A stretch of DNA of 64,000 nt, taken from assembly GCF_000014225.1 (NCBI RefSeq), contig NC_008228.1:3162001-3226000 (forward strand), in the 5' to 3' direction. This stretch comes from Paraglaciecola sp. T6c. GTDB taxonomy: Bacteria > Pseudomonadota > Gammaproteobacteria > Enterobacterales > Alteromonadaceae. Numbering within the stretch: position 1 is the first letter of the stretch; every line of letters begins with the position of its first letter. Position numbers and translations under genes: made by a program. Positions 43,055 to 52,806 of this stretch are shown here, piece after piece. Below the pieces are notes generated by a model. It worked only from the letters and a program-made list of their open reading frames with translations. It did not search any database and was not told the origin of the DNA.

Positions 43055-44302
43055 CTAAGGTTTTAAACTAAAACTAAGTAATTGATGGTGCGCAGTGACA
43101 AAAACACGAGTTTGATCTGCGTTGAAAGCTAAATTGGCCGAAATACTTGGCATGTGCACTTTTGCCAGCAACGTACCTTGGGGATCAAACAGCCAAATAC
43201 CGCTAGGCCCAGTGGCGAACACAATTCCACTGCGGTGTACTTTGAGGCCATCAGGTAAACCATGGCTGGCATCTGATTGCACCGGTGCTTGGTGAAACAA
43301 TTTCCTGTTATGCACCCCGCCCTCATCATCTATTGAATACGCGTACCAAGCCGGTTTTTTAGGGTTAGAGGCTGCCACATACAGGGTTTTCTCATCAGGC
43401 GCCAAGGCAATGCCATTAGGGTAAACCAATGTTTTGTCTAGCAGAGTCAACTCACCTTTCGGGCTAAGGGCGTATACCCCTTGAAAGTCCAGCTCTTTAG
43501 CCGGATCGTCCAATTGCTTGGGCAAACCATAGGGAGGATCGGTGAAATACAGCGTGCCCTGCACGCCGCCTTTACTGTTGCCCTCAGTGCTGTGTTTTGT
43601 GCTTCTCTGCGCTTTAAAGACACCGTCATTTGGGCTGTTGAGCATTTGACCTTGATAGTGACGCGTCAGAATAATGTAGTCATCAGCAGGAAACGTCTGT
43701 TGGCGCTCGTGTGGCTTCTGGGCTTTTGCTGGCTGCTTTAGCTTATGTGACTTTGCTCGCGGCGCTGCTTGCTCAGCACCTGAGGCGATTAAGGAGCCTC
43801 GCCACTTAGCTATTTGACGCGAGCGAGACTGCATAAGGACCAATTCATTTTGCGCGTTGATAAGCAAACCATTTGAAAAACCGCTGTGGGAGATAAATTC
43901 ACTTACCCCCTGCCCATCTTTGTAGCGATAAACCTTGTGAGTGGGAATATCTGAAAACAAAAGCGCTTGGTCTTCTTCCCACCACACTGGCCCTTCTACC
44001 CATTCAAAACCTGTGGCTAGGGTGTTTATCTTGGCGCTTGTATCTAAAATACTCAGTACTGACGGGTCGAATATTTCATAGGCTCCCATGCGTATCGGCG
44101 CACTCTGTGAGGCACTCTGTGCGCTATTTTCAAAGGCTTTGTGTGCCTTATTTTTAAAGGTATTGTGCGCATTTTTGTGGTTGACCAAGCTGCGTTCAGT
44201 GTTATTAACAAGGGACTTCGGCGCTGAGCAACCACATAGAGTCATCATCATGGCCGTGCCGAGCGCCAGCGCCTGTACTTTATGGTTACTTAGGCTGTGC
44301 AT
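43055..44302 (-). CDS. SMP-30/gluconolactonase-family lactonase, lipoprotein
   Basis: 415 residues from ATG 44302, inside the end of the preceding agarase gene (17-bp overlap). Lipobox MMTLCGC at about 18-24. The six-bladed propeller shows the metal-ligand motifs WVEGPVW (Glu), NSPNDG (Asn), VYPNGIA (Asn) and GLPDGLK (Asp). An unusual Lys/Ala/Gln-rich insert (SHKLKQPAKAQK region) interrupts an early blade, and a KNAHNTFKNKAHKAFEN repeat follows the lipobox. Such enzymes hydrolyse aldono-lactones. Being exported, it points to sugar oxidation outside the cytoplasm. Confidence 0.88.
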   Translation of the reverse strand: MHSLSNHKVQALALGTAMMMTLCGCSAPKSLVNNTERSLVNHKNAHNTFKNKAHKAFENSAQSASQSAPIRMGAYEIFDPSVLSILDTSAKINTLATGFEWVEGPVWWEEDQALLFSDIPTHKVYRYKDGQGVSEFISHSGFSNGLLINAQNELVLMQSRSRQIAKWRGSLIASGAEQAAPRAKSHKLKQPAKAQKPHERQQTFPADDYIILTRHYQGQMLNSPNDGVFKAQRSTKHSTEGNSKGGVQGTLYFTDPPYGLPKQLDDPAKELDFQGVYALSPKGELTLLDKTLVYPNGIALAPDEKTLYVAASNPKKPAWYAYSIDDEGGVHNRKLFHQAPVQSDASHGLPDGLKVHRSGIVFATGPSGIWLFDPQGTLLAKVHMPSISANLAFNADQTRVFVTAHHQLLSFSLKP

Positions 44303-46634
44303 CGCCAAAACGCCTCGTGTAAATATTTGCGTTAACCGCTTTGGCGGCATCAACTAATGGCTGGTATGGCGTATCGGTGACACTCACAAATCCAACGTTA
44401 TAGTTTTCACCGTCGTAAGCCCTGCCCGTTAAGGGCGAGTCAATATATTGAAACCAATGCGCCCCGACAAAATACGGGTTATCAATGACACTATTGATAT
44501 ATTCTTGGTATTTTTTGCCTCTATCCGCCTGAGAAGCGCTGTGGATAAGGCCTGGGTTGAGTAGCCCTGAGTCCAATGCGCCATTGTGGAACTCGCCGAT
44601 AATACTCGGCTTGTCGATTTTTGCTAAGAAGCCCCAAGCTTGGTCGGTTATGGCTTCTTTATAGTAGTTGTAGCTAACCACGTCAGCGTATTTTGCCGCG
44701 GCGTTGCGAATTTCATCCGTCATGCCCCAATCTGCAAAACGCACTCCCATGTACATGTGATTTGGCATGGCTTGCTCTACAGCATCGTGCACTACCGCAA
44801 AGTATTTCTCGGCGTACAGGCTGAGCATGGCTGATAAGTCTTCGATAATAGGGTCGTTAAACCTGGTCAGTGTTATGCCAGTGGCCACATCATCCCAAGT
44901 ACGAATTTGCGTATTCCATTTGCCGTTTAGCTCGGCAATGTCTGAGTATTTGTTCTTTAAATACGTGACGAATTGCGCTTTGGTTGGGCTGTCTTTGGCA
45001 TCAACTTCAAGGGTGTGAATAGCAATGCCATACTGGCGTTCAATCGAGCCCTCTTGTCCCCAACTTTTTTCATTGTCGATAAACACCCCCACACACCAAG
45101 GGTTGTTTTGTACTTCTTGGGCAATCTTGTTGGCAGTCACCATTGCCCGTTGTTTAAAAACGGGATCGAATGGGTCCGGCAATGGACTCCAGTAGTCATT
45201 ACCGCTACTCACGGTTTTGTAATCACCGATTATCCAACCATTGGCAAAATACGGAATACGATTAAGCTGATAAAAGCTCGGGTCAATCCAGTTACCAAAG
45301 GAGGTAAATCCCCAATCGAGCATTCTGTCCACTGTGGTATCGCGCCACTTAGGCATGAACACCTTTGGGTCGTTACTGGCGTATTTGCGTGCTAGGTTAG
45401 CGCTATAAAAGCTGTACGTTTCGCCTTTATCTACTACCCCAGTGTGCACTTCTCGTCGATAGCCAAAATGTTCGGCTAATGGCTCATCAACGCTTGGCAA
45501 CCATGTGAACATATTCGCACGTAGTTCTGAGGTCACATGACGACTTGGCCACGCTGCTTTTGGTGCCCTGTTTAAACCAATGGAATCTTCTGGGGTAAAG
45601 TCGCCCTGGGCGCGCTGCTTAATAAACTGACTGTCAAAGTCATACCCAGTAATGGTAGAGGTATTAGACATACGCACGTTGGCGATACCGTTTGAGAAAA
45701 ACAGGTACCCTTGTGGGTCAACTAAGGTCCATTTCCCTTGATATTTTTCGGTTCGAAAATACCCTGTTGCCGCGAGCTTTGGCCCATCAGCCCAGCCATT
45801 AAATTTCGATCGCCCTTTTGGTACGTCATGGGTGAACGCACTTTGCTCTTTGGCATTGAGTGCCCGTAGCTGTTCCACCGTATCAATTTTATTGGTGAAC
45901 TCAAGTTTATCGTTCTGACCGAACTCGTCGACTAAACCCACAAGATAGTTTTGATCTATTTTCTGCGGTTTAATAAGACGTGGGTTATCCACAATCAAGT
46001 GTTTGTCTTCCGGCACGCCTCGAACATCGAATTCGATACTTTTTACTTGGCTCAAATCAATTTTCTTAGTGCCATAACGCCAAATCATTGGGGTAAATTC
46101 ACTTTGCCAATTATTAGGATTAGAGCGAATACCGGTTTCAATAGACAGGTCTGGGTCGTTTAGCGCCATAAAATAAGTATCTTGGGAGTGGCCAGGTACA
46201 GCAAAGCTACGATTATGGGATTGCCCTGTGGCGTCTTTGACTGACACATACAGATGGGTTGAAGATTGGCTAGGATTCTCGATTTCGATTGCAAAGGCGA
46301 ATTGACCTTCGTGGCTCCAATCCCAAGGCGAATCAGGAATAAAACTAAAGCCTGCGCTTTTATGCTCTTTGGCGTGTAAATCGATAGCCAGTTTTTGTTC
46401 ACCATCAACATCAACCACGTGCATATCCGCCGCGGTGAGTGTTACGTCTTGCATGTCTGTCACCCCTGCAAAATCCCAAGGCAACACATTTTGCTGTGTT
46501 TGTCTGGTTGGGGCATCGCTTGGCGTTGCAACACTGTTATTTGTAGCTTGGTTGTTATTGCAGCCTGCAAGTGCGGTGACTGCCAGAGCGATAGCACTAA
46601 GGATAAAGCCTGCGCTTTTTGGCGATGTATTCAT
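44286..46634 (-). CDS. GH50 beta-agarase, lipoprotein (second)
   Basis: 782 residues. Lipobox ALAGC at residues 20-24, then an Asn/Thr linker, a beta-sandwich domain (about 45-240) and the GH50 barrel. Acid/base Glu522 (IDNEKSWG) and nucleophile Glu681 (IIGEFHNG). Clearly paralogous to the other GH50 in the operon yet divergent enough to suggest different chain-length preferences. The start overlaps the aldolase stop (ATGA at 46631-46634) and the end overlaps the lactonase start, so all three are translationally coupled. Confidence 0.93.
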   Translation of the reverse strand: MNTSPKSAGFILSAIALAVTALAGCNNNQATNNSVATPSDAPTRQTQQNVLPWDFAGVTDMQDVTLTAADMHVVDVDGEQKLAIDLHAKEHKSAGFSFIPDSPWDWSHEGQFAFAIEIENPSQSSTHLYVSVKDATGQSHNRSFAVPGHSQDTYFMALNDPDLSIETGIRSNPNNWQSEFTPMIWRYGTKKIDLSQVKSIEFDVRGVPEDKHLIVDNPRLIKPQKIDQNYLVGLVDEFGQNDKLEFTNKIDTVEQLRALNAKEQSAFTHDVPKGRSKFNGWADGPKLAATGYFRTEKYQGKWTLVDPQGYLFFSNGIANVRMSNTSTITGYDFDSQFIKQRAQGDFTPEDSIGLNRAPKAAWPSRHVTSELRANMFTWLPSVDEPLAEHFGYRREVHTGVVDKGETYSFYSANLARKYASNDPKVFMPKWRDTTVDRMLDWGFTSFGNWIDPSFYQLNRIPYFANGWIIGDYKTVSSGNDYWSPLPDPFDPVFKQRAMVTANKIAQEVQNNPWCVGVFIDNEKSWGQEGSIERQYGIAIHTLEVDAKDSPTKAQFVTYLKNKYSDIAELNGKWNTQIRTWDDVATGITLTRFNDPIIEDLSAMLSLYAEKYFAVVHDAVEQAMPNHMYMGVRFADWGMTDEIRNAAAKYADVVSYNYYKEAITDQAWGFLAKIDKPSIIGEFHNGALDSGLLNPGLIHSASQADRGKKYQEYINSVIDNPYFVGAHWFQYIDSPLTGRAYDGENYNVGFVSVTDTPYQPLVDAAKAVNANIYTRRFGDAQPK

Positions 46635-47317
46635 TGTGCTGCCTCAAGTGGGTAGTTTTCTAAAGTTGCGACTATGGCGCGTACCTTTGCGGTAAGTGCA
46701 TGCGCCTCTTTTTCATTCTTAACGGGCGATGCCAGTGCACCACCTATGCCTATTCCCGTAGCGCCGCTTTGCATCCAGGTTTCAAAGTTATGCTCATTAA
46801 TGCCCCCTACAGGAAAGAAAATCGTGTCTAAGAAGGGTCCCTTGGCCAAATCTTTCAAATATCCGGGACCCATTGCCCCCGCAGGAAATAGTTTGACGAT
46901 ATCCGCCTTGGCTTGCGTGGCATTCACCACATCAGTGGGCGTTAACGCGCCCATGACCACAGGCACATTTAGTTTATGGGCGCGTTGCACCACTTCAATA
47001 CTGGTATTAGGCGTGACCAAGAACTGCGCCCCCGCTTTTATGGCTTCATCCACAAGAGCGACATCGGTGATGGTCCCTGCCCCTACCAACATATTCGGGT
47101 AACGCGCCCGAGCTTGGGTAATCGCGTTTTGGTACCCTGGTGTATTGCTGGTTATTTCGACTGCCCCCACACCCGCATCATGCATACAGGCGATAATTGG
47201 GGGAATATCCATAGGGTCTTTAACACGGATGATGACCACGAGCTTTTCTGTAATAAGTCGTTGGCGGATATCATCTCGGATAATGGAATTTAATTGGCTC
47301 TCGTGGGGACTCGACAT
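46631..47317 (-). CDS. 2-keto-3-deoxy-6-phospho-sugar-acid aldolase (KDPG/KDPGal)
   Basis: About 228 residues; I choose ATG 47317, but ATG 47323 or GTG 47329 are also open. KDPG aldolase family: catalytic Glu in AVEITSNTPG, GAGTI phosphate region, TPNTS, and the Schiff-base Lys in ADIVKLFPAGAMGP (about residue 142). Splits 2-keto-3-deoxy-6-phosphogalactonate or -gluconate into pyruvate and glyceraldehyde 3-phosphate. The operon context (agarases, galactonate-dehydratase-like enzyme) favours the galactonate route. A 100-bp gap after the kinase could hold an extra promoter. Confidence 0.92.
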   Translation of the reverse strand: MSSPHESQLNSIIRDDIRQRLITEKLVVIIRVKDPMDIPPIIACMHDAGVGAVEITSNTPGYQNAITQARARYPNMLVGAGTITDVALVDEAIKAGAQFLVTPNTSIEVVQRAHKLNVPVVMGALTPTDVVNATQAKADIVKLFPAGAMGPGYLKDLAKGPFLDTIFFPVGGINEHNFETWMQSGATGIGIGGALASPVKNEKEAHALTAKVRAIVATLENYPLEAAQ

Positions 47318-47417
47318 GTTCATTCTCACTTACGTTAATTGTATTTACTACGCGCGTTTCTGGCTTATTCCGCGCTTATAAAGCGTATTTTGCTAAATTG
47401 GACACATAATCTAGGTA

Positions 47418-48422
47418 TCAGCGAATAATGTGACCCGACATATCGCCATTAGCCACAGCCATAATTTCAGCTTCACTTAACCAATTTTGATCCCCATAAC
47501 AGGTATGTGCCAAGGCAAATGCGGCGTTAGCAAACTGTACAGTTTTGTCTGTTTCCCAGTGTTGCTGTACGCCATGGAGTATGCCTGCGGCGAATGCGTC
47601 CCCCGTACCTAACCGGTCGAGAATATCCACTGTGATATCTGTTGAGGCAGTCACATCAGCGCCACGTAGGTAAAAGCCGCGCAGAGCGTTTTGATTAGCG
47701 CTGTGATGAATACGTTGGGTAATGGCGGCATCGACGCCGAATTGATCAAACAGGTAAACTCCGATCTCTTGGGCACCTGCTACACTGTCGTTTGATTTGG
47801 GCACGAAATCGAATACATCTTGCATCACGCCCGCATTACCAAAAGCCAATGTGCTCTGGGTGAGAATTTGACTAAAGTAGTCTCTCGCTAGGCTGCTGTC
47901 TTGCCATAAGCTACGGCGATAATTCAAATCAAAACTCACTGTTAAGCCCATTTTTCTTGCAATGGTCGCGGCTTTTATACTTTCTACAGCGCACTGCTTT
48001 GATAACGCAGGTAAAATACCACTTAGGTGAAAATGGGTTTGGTCACTGAAAATGGCTGCCCAATCAAATTCGTTATGGTTGATCTGCGATATGGCAGAAT
48101 AGGCTCTGTCGTAAACTACTCTTGAAGGTCTAATTGAACTGCCTAATTCAATAAAATAAGTGCCGATACGTTCGCCACCGCGCAAGGTATGCTTAGTGCC
48201 AATACCATATTGGTGCAGCGAGGCTATTGCATGATCGGCTAATGCGTTATCAGGCAATTTCGTCACAAATTCACACTGGTTGCCTAATCGGGCCAATGAG
48301 CTGGCCACGTTACTTTCCGCACCAGCGAAATCAACGCTAAGCTCTTTGGCGACAATAAGTTGCTGTTGCGGCTGGGAAGGGGTAAGTCGCAGCATGAGTT
48401 CTCCAAAAAAAACCAAGCTCAT
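47418..48422 (-). CDS. 2-keto-3-deoxy sugar-acid kinase, PfkB family
   Basis: 334 residues. PfkB signatures: FAGAESNVASSLARLG near the N-terminus (about 33-48) and DRLGTGDAFAAGI (about 272-284), whose GTGD Asp is the catalytic base. Matches KdgK-type kinases. It would phosphorylate 2-keto-3-deoxygalactonate/gluconate for the aldolase encoded next. Start overlaps the transporter stop (ATGA, 48419-48422). Confidence 0.92.
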   Translation of the reverse strand: MSLVFFGELMLRLTPSQPQQQLIVAKELSVDFAGAESNVASSLARLGNQCEFVTKLPDNALADHAIASLHQYGIGTKHTLRGGERIGTYFIELGSSIRPSRVVYDRAYSAISQINHNEFDWAAIFSDQTHFHLSGILPALSKQCAVESIKAATIARKMGLTVSFDLNYRRSLWQDSSLARDYFSQILTQSTLAFGNAGVMQDVFDFVPKSNDSVAGAQEIGVYLFDQFGVDAAITQRIHHSANQNALRGFYLRGADVTASTDITVDILDRLGTGDAFAAGILHGVQQHWETDKTVQFANAAFALAHTCYGDQNWLSEAEIMAVANGDMSGHIIR

Positions 48423-49819
48423 TGTGCTCCTCCTGATGAGGTGGATTGTGGGCTTACCGCTTGCGCAGCTGGCAATATTTCATCGTTCTCATCTGAATTT
48501 GGCACTTGAATTTGCTCGACTTTACCCACTAAAAAGATGTAGGAGCACAAGCCAATCAAGGCGAGACACGCGACCAATACCAAGGCCGGCCTGAAGTCAC
48601 CGTCTTTGGCTAGGTACCCTATCGCGATAGGAACAGTGACAGCAGACAAGCCGCCGATAAAGTTAAAGCAACCGCCCACTAGGCCAACCATATGTTTCGG
48701 CGCGATGAGCGAGACAAACACCCAATTAATGGATGCTAAGCCGTTACCAAAAAACGTGACGGACAAGAAGAACGTGACCCACTGGGTGCTCTCAACGTAG
48801 TTGGCAAAAATAACCGAACTGGATAGCAGTAAGCCTAAGATAATTGGGGTTTTGCGGGCGACCTCGTTCGATACGCCTTTTCGCACTAACCAATCAGATA
48901 CAAACCCCGAAAGCAGAACGCCACAAAAAGCTGCTAAAAATGGGATCGATGCCACAAAGCCAGTGTTTAATTCACTTAACCCGCGATACTCAGCCAAATA
49001 GGTCGGAAACCAAGTTAAAAAGAAAATGAGCGTGCCCCCTAAGCAGAACTGACCTATATAGATGCCCCAGAGTTTGCGACTGGAAAAAGCGATTTTAAGG
49101 TTGCTCCAGCTTGCTGATGCCTGTGCTTGAGATTTGACTGGGGCCTTAGCTACTTGCGCCTGAGTATGCGCTTTTATTGCCTCTTGGCTGTTGATGTTTT
49201 CTTCGTCATCGTGCTCTGGTGCAGGATCTCGGTACAGTAAATACCACACGCCAGCCCATAAAATACCTATACCGCCAGAGATAAAAAACAAGCCTCGCCA
49301 GCCAAACCACTGCTGAATAATGGCAAGTACCGGCATTAAGAACGCCAAACCTATAAATTGGCCTGAGGTATAGACGGCAATCGCCCCAGCTCTTTCTTGC
49401 TCAGCAAACCACTGCGTCACTATTTTATTGTTCGCGGGATAAGAAGGTGCTTCAAAAAAGCCAATCGCCATTCGACAACCAACAATAGCTGAAAAGCTAC
49501 TTAGCAAACCTTGTACTATGGTTGCCGCTGACCAAGCGACTAAAATCACCGGATACAAAATACGAATACGCACAGAATCGACTAACATGCCGCCTGGAAT
49601 TTGCATGATGGAGTACGTCCACGCGAATGCTGAGAAGATGATCCCCATTTGCACCTTGGTGAGCTCTAAATCGTCAGAGATCGCTTGGGCGGCAACGGAT
49701 ATATTGGTACGATCCATATAGTTGATCACCACACTTAAGAAAATCAGCGCTAATACGCCAAATTTACTTTTGCTCTTTCTGGAAGCTGCATTGCTTTTCA
49801 TCTGTTGTATCGTTGTCAT
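48419..49819 (-). CDS. MFS transporter, anion:cation symporter (hexuronate/galactonate) type
   Basis: 466 residues, 12 membrane segments. Motifs such as NYMDRTNISVAAQAISDDLELTKVQMG, SYPANNKIVTQWF and SIPFLAAFCGVLLSGFVSDWLVRKG mark the ACS family (ExuT, DgoT, GudP). A 45-residue charged loop sits between the sixth and seventh helices. Together with a dehydratase, kinase and aldolase for sugar acids this is most likely an aldonate or hexuronate importer. 13 bp after the dehydratase gene. Confidence 0.92.
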   Translation of the reverse strand: MTTIQQMKSNAASRKSKSKFGVLALIFLSVVINYMDRTNISVAAQAISDDLELTKVQMGIIFSAFAWTYSIMQIPGGMLVDSVRIRILYPVILVAWSAATIVQGLLSSFSAIVGCRMAIGFFEAPSYPANNKIVTQWFAEQERAGAIAVYTSGQFIGLAFLMPVLAIIQQWFGWRGLFFISGGIGILWAGVWYLLYRDPAPEHDDEENINSQEAIKAHTQAQVAKAPVKSQAQASASWSNLKIAFSSRKLWGIYIGQFCLGGTLIFFLTWFPTYLAEYRGLSELNTGFVASIPFLAAFCGVLLSGFVSDWLVRKGVSNEVARKTPIILGLLLSSSVIFANYVESTQWVTFFLSVTFFGNGLASINWVFVSLIAPKHMVGLVGGCFNFIGGLSAVTVPIAIGYLAKDGDFRPALVLVACLALIGLCSYIFLVGKVEQIQVPNSDENDEILPAAQAVSPQSTSSGGAQ

Positions 49820-49832
49820 GTTATCTACTCGC

Positions 49833-50987
49833 TTACCAGTTGGTGTATGAGCCGTCAGGCTTGATTAAACGCGGTGGCTCCCAGAATTTGAATGCATCTT
49901 TAGGAATAGCCGACTCGTTCACATCAATGCCCAAACCTGGGCGATCGCAGACCTCAAACGTATTACTTGATACTTTAGGGCGATGGCTAAAAATCTCGTC
50001 GTACATGTCTAGCTCCCCGTCGTAAGGGGCAATTTCGAGCCAATTTAGATTGGCCAGTGCAGCGCAATAATGCACGGATGCGGCAGTGCATATAGGACTA
50101 AGGGGGTTGTGCGGCATCATATCTATGTAGCGGGTTTCGCACATAGCGGCGATTTTCATGGCTTCACTAAAGCCCCCCGCATTGCAAATATCGATACGCG
50201 CAAAGTTGGTTAAGGCGGAGTCTACATAAGGTGCAAAGTCCCATTTGCTCGAGAACTCTTCGCCGATGGCGAAGGGAACATCTACTAAGGTCCGTAAATT
50301 TTGATAGCTGATTAAAGATTGGTCTCGAATAGGCTCTTCGATGAAATCCAACGTACCCGTGGGCATACGTTGACAAAATGACGCGGTTTCAGCCACGGTT
50401 AACCTGTGGTGATAATCAATACCTAATACGGTTTCATTGCCCAACACCTCACGGGCTTTACTCAACCAAGTTGCCGCTTTGGCGATAGATTTACGTGCAT
50501 CGAAAACCTCGGTTTTACCCGCTGAGCCATGCTCCCCTGTAGTAGCACGAATAGCCTGCCAGCCTTGAGCCTTAAGCTGGCTAACGTGCTCAATAAATTC
50601 ATCGCCAAAGTCCAACGTAGAGGTGACAAATAACGGTATTCGCTGACGTTGCTTGCCCCCTAGCAATTGATAAACAGGTACATTAAGGTACTTTCCGCAA
50701 ACGTCATGTAAAGCAATATCGATAGCAGATATTGCCGCCGCTAACACTCTGCCCCCTTCAAAATACTGGCTACGGTACATCTCTTGCCACAGGGCATTTA
50801 TATTCAGAGCAGATTGGCCAATCAAGAAATGTTTAAAGTGCTCTATCGCCCCGATGACGGCTTGTTCGCGCCCTGATAAACCGGATTCTCCCCAGCCATA
50901 AATACCTTGATCGGTTTCAACTTTCACTAAACAAACATTGCGAAAGCCCAGCCAAAAACCGTAAGTTTTAATATTGGTAATTTTCAT
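49833..50987 (-). CDS. Enolase-superfamily sugar-acid dehydratase, galactonate dehydratase-like
   Basis: 384 residues from ATG 50987, overlapping the GntR stop (ATGA). Mandelate-racemase subgroup: capping domain MKITNIKTYGFWLGFRNVCLVKVETDQGIYGWGE, metal ligands in GIDYHHR (Asp), FIEEP (Glu) and IGEEF (Glu), and MMPHNPLSPI, whose His acts as acid/base in the DgoD/mannonate group. The C-terminus WEPPRLIKPDGSYTNW matches DgoD-type enzymes. The enolase-family 3,6-anhydro-L-galactonate cycloisomerase of agar catabolism is an alternative. Either product would be 2-keto-3-deoxygalactonate. Confidence 0.88.
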   Translation of the reverse strand: MKITNIKTYGFWLGFRNVCLVKVETDQGIYGWGESGLSGREQAVIGAIEHFKHFLIGQSALNINALWQEMYRSQYFEGGRVLAAAISAIDIALHDVCGKYLNVPVYQLLGGKQRQRIPLFVTSTLDFGDEFIEHVSQLKAQGWQAIRATTGEHGSAGKTEVFDARKSIAKAATWLSKAREVLGNETVLGIDYHHRLTVAETASFCQRMPTGTLDFIEEPIRDQSLISYQNLRTLVDVPFAIGEEFSSKWDFAPYVDSALTNFARIDICNAGGFSEAMKIAAMCETRYIDMMPHNPLSPICTAASVHYCAALANLNWLEIAPYDGELDMYDEIFSHRPKVSSNTFEVCDRPGLGIDVNESAIPKDAFKFWEPPRLIKPDGSYTNW

Positions 50988-51679
50988 GCTGATAACTCGC
51001 TTAGCTGCTCGGTGATCACGCTTGACCAATACTCGCCGCCACTGATCACATGCTTGGTTAAGGCACGCACGGCTGATTCATCGTCTCGTGCGTTGAGTAA
51101 ATATAAAATATGATCGTGCTCTTTTAACGTGGCGTTAAAGCGCTCTTGGCAGACAGGTAAATCACCATGCAAGGCTTGTAAAATAAGCTTTTTGTTTTTC
51201 CATAAACGCAGTGCACTGGCGTTATAGTGATGACGGTACATCTCCCAATGAAATGCAGTATCAAGATCACGCAGGCCCGCTGAGTCTGTAACAGCAAGCG
51301 TTTTAAGCTGGGCTTGTATCTCTGCTAATCGAGTTAGGCTTTCTTGTGAACAATGGTTGGCATACCAAGACAAAAAATACGGTTCTAGCAATTGCAATAT
51401 TTCAAACACTTCACGCATGGTGGCGTATTCAAATGCTGCCACTCTGGCGCCACTGTTTTTCTGAGACGTGACAAACCCCTCTCCTTCAAGCTGCTTAAGT
51501 GCCTCGCGCACAGGGTTTATGCTGGTGTTGTAACAACTTGCTAGCTGCGTGGTGACTAATCGGTCGCCACTGACGAGTTTTCCCATGGCTATGTCAGCCA
51601 ATATTCGATTGTAAATACTCTGTTCACCTTGCAATAAAATGCGCATACCAAGGTTTAATTCAGGTGCTTGTTCGTTCAT
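50984..51679 (-). CDS. GntR-family (FCD) transcriptional regulator
   Basis: 231 residues. Winged helix LVSGDRLVTTQLASCYNTSINPVREALKQLEGEGFV, then an all-helical FCD ligand domain with DTAFHWEMYRHHYN and a later HDHILYLL. It is the first gene of the agarase/sugar-acid cluster and overlaps the dehydratase gene, so it is autoregulated with its operon. The likely inducer is a pathway intermediate such as 2-keto-3-deoxygalactonate or galactonate. Confidence 0.92.
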   Translation of the reverse strand: MNEQAPELNLGMRILLQGEQSIYNRILADIAMGKLVSGDRLVTTQLASCYNTSINPVREALKQLEGEGFVTSQKNSGARVAAFEYATMREVFEILQLLEPYFLSWYANHCSQESLTRLAEIQAQLKTLAVTDSAGLRDLDTAFHWEMYRHHYNASALRLWKNKKLILQALHGDLPVCQERFNATLKEHDHILYLLNARDDESAVRALTKHVISGGEYWSSVITEQLSELSA

Positions 51680-51778
51680 GGAAAATCCAAATTACACATA
51701 AAATTCAGGAAAAGCGGTTGCGAATATCTCTAACTCACTTTTCTTTATCGTGATTACACATTCTACAAATTTCGCCAT

Positions 51779-51790
51779 ATTGTCAACAAT
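51779..51790. promoter_or_regulatory. Probable GntR operator
   Basis: ATTGTCAACAAT is a near-perfect 12-bp palindrome of the TTGTnnACAA class used by FCD-type GntR regulators. It lies 100 bp upstream of the gntR start in an AT-rich promoter region. Confidence 0.6.
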
Positions 51791-51982
51791 TAACTTTAAT
51801 TTTATTAACAATAACAGTACAGAGGAAGAAGGAAAATAAATCAATCTGCATGGTAGATGAGACGGTTTATACAGGGATGGGAAACACTAATAGTCCGTTT
51901 TAAAGGGATTAATTAATGGAATAGGCGCACTAGGGTCTGATAAGATAAGGGCCGTTTTAGTGATATGAATAATTGACTTCTT

Positions 51983-52792
51983 ATGAAAATAATTTCTTTT
52001 AACATCAATGGCATACGTGCCCGCCTTCATCAACTTCAGGCATTAATCGACAAACACCAGCCTGATATTATCGGCTTACAAGAAATCAAAGTGCACAACG
52101 ATATGTTTCCAGTAGCAGACGTAGAAGCGATGGGCTACAACGTCTATTTTCACGGTCAAAAAGCCCACTACGGTGTGGCGATGCTTTGCAAAAAAGAGCC
52201 GACAGATGTGCAATATGGCTTTCCCACTGATGATGAAGATGCTCAGCGTCGTATGATCATGGTCAGCTACCCTATGCCTAACGGTGAAACGGTGCGCGTG
52301 CTAAACGGTTATTTCCCCCAAGGTGAAAACCGTTCACACGAAACCAAATTTCCTGCCAAGCGCAAGTACTACGAAGATTTATCAACTTATTTAAATACTC
52401 ATCATACGCCTGACGACAACGTCATTGTGATGGGCGATGTGAATATTTCCCACACAGATCTAGACATTGGTATCGGCGAGCCAAATCGCAAGCGTTGGTT
52501 GCAAACCGGCAAATGCAGCTTCTTACCTGAAGAGCGCGTTTGGTTGAATGATTTAATTGACTGGGGCTTTACTGACGGCTTTCGTACTTTAAACCCAGAA
52601 ACAAATGAGCACTTCAGCTGGTTCGATTATCGTTCTAAAGGCTTTTTAGACAATCGGGGGTTACGTATTGACCTTATTCTTGCCACCAAGAAATTACACG
52701 AATCCCTAACAGATGCGGGGATAGATTATGAATTACGTGGTATTGAGAAGCCGTCTGATCATGCGCCAATTTGGGCTGAGTTCAAAGCTTAG
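51983..52792 (+). CDS. xthA: Exodeoxyribonuclease III
   Basis: 269 residues, full length. Endonuclease/exonuclease/phosphatase family: [16 protein letters not shown] (catalytic Glu), [20 protein letters not shown] (Asp/Asn), RIDLILAT and the C-terminal [10 protein letters not shown] (Asp-His). Acts in base-excision repair as AP endonuclease and 3'-5' exonuclease. Clear orthologue of E. coli XthA. Followed after 14 bp by a membrane-protein gene. Confidence 0.95.
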   Translation: MKIISFNINGIRARLHQLQALIDKHQPDIIGLQEIKVHNDMFPVADVEAMGYNVYFHGQKAHYGVAMLCKKEPTDVQYGFPTDDEDAQRRMIMVSYPMPNGETVRVLNGYFPQGENRSHETKFPAKRKYYEDLSTYLNTHHTPDDNVIVMGDVNISHTDLDIGIGEPNRKRWLQTGKCSFLPEERVWLNDLIDWGFTDGFRTLNPETNEHFSWFDYRSKGFLDNRGLRIDLILATKKLHESLTDAGIDYELRGIEKPSDHAPIWAEFKA

Positions 52793-52806
52793 GTGAGGAA
52801 TAAAGA

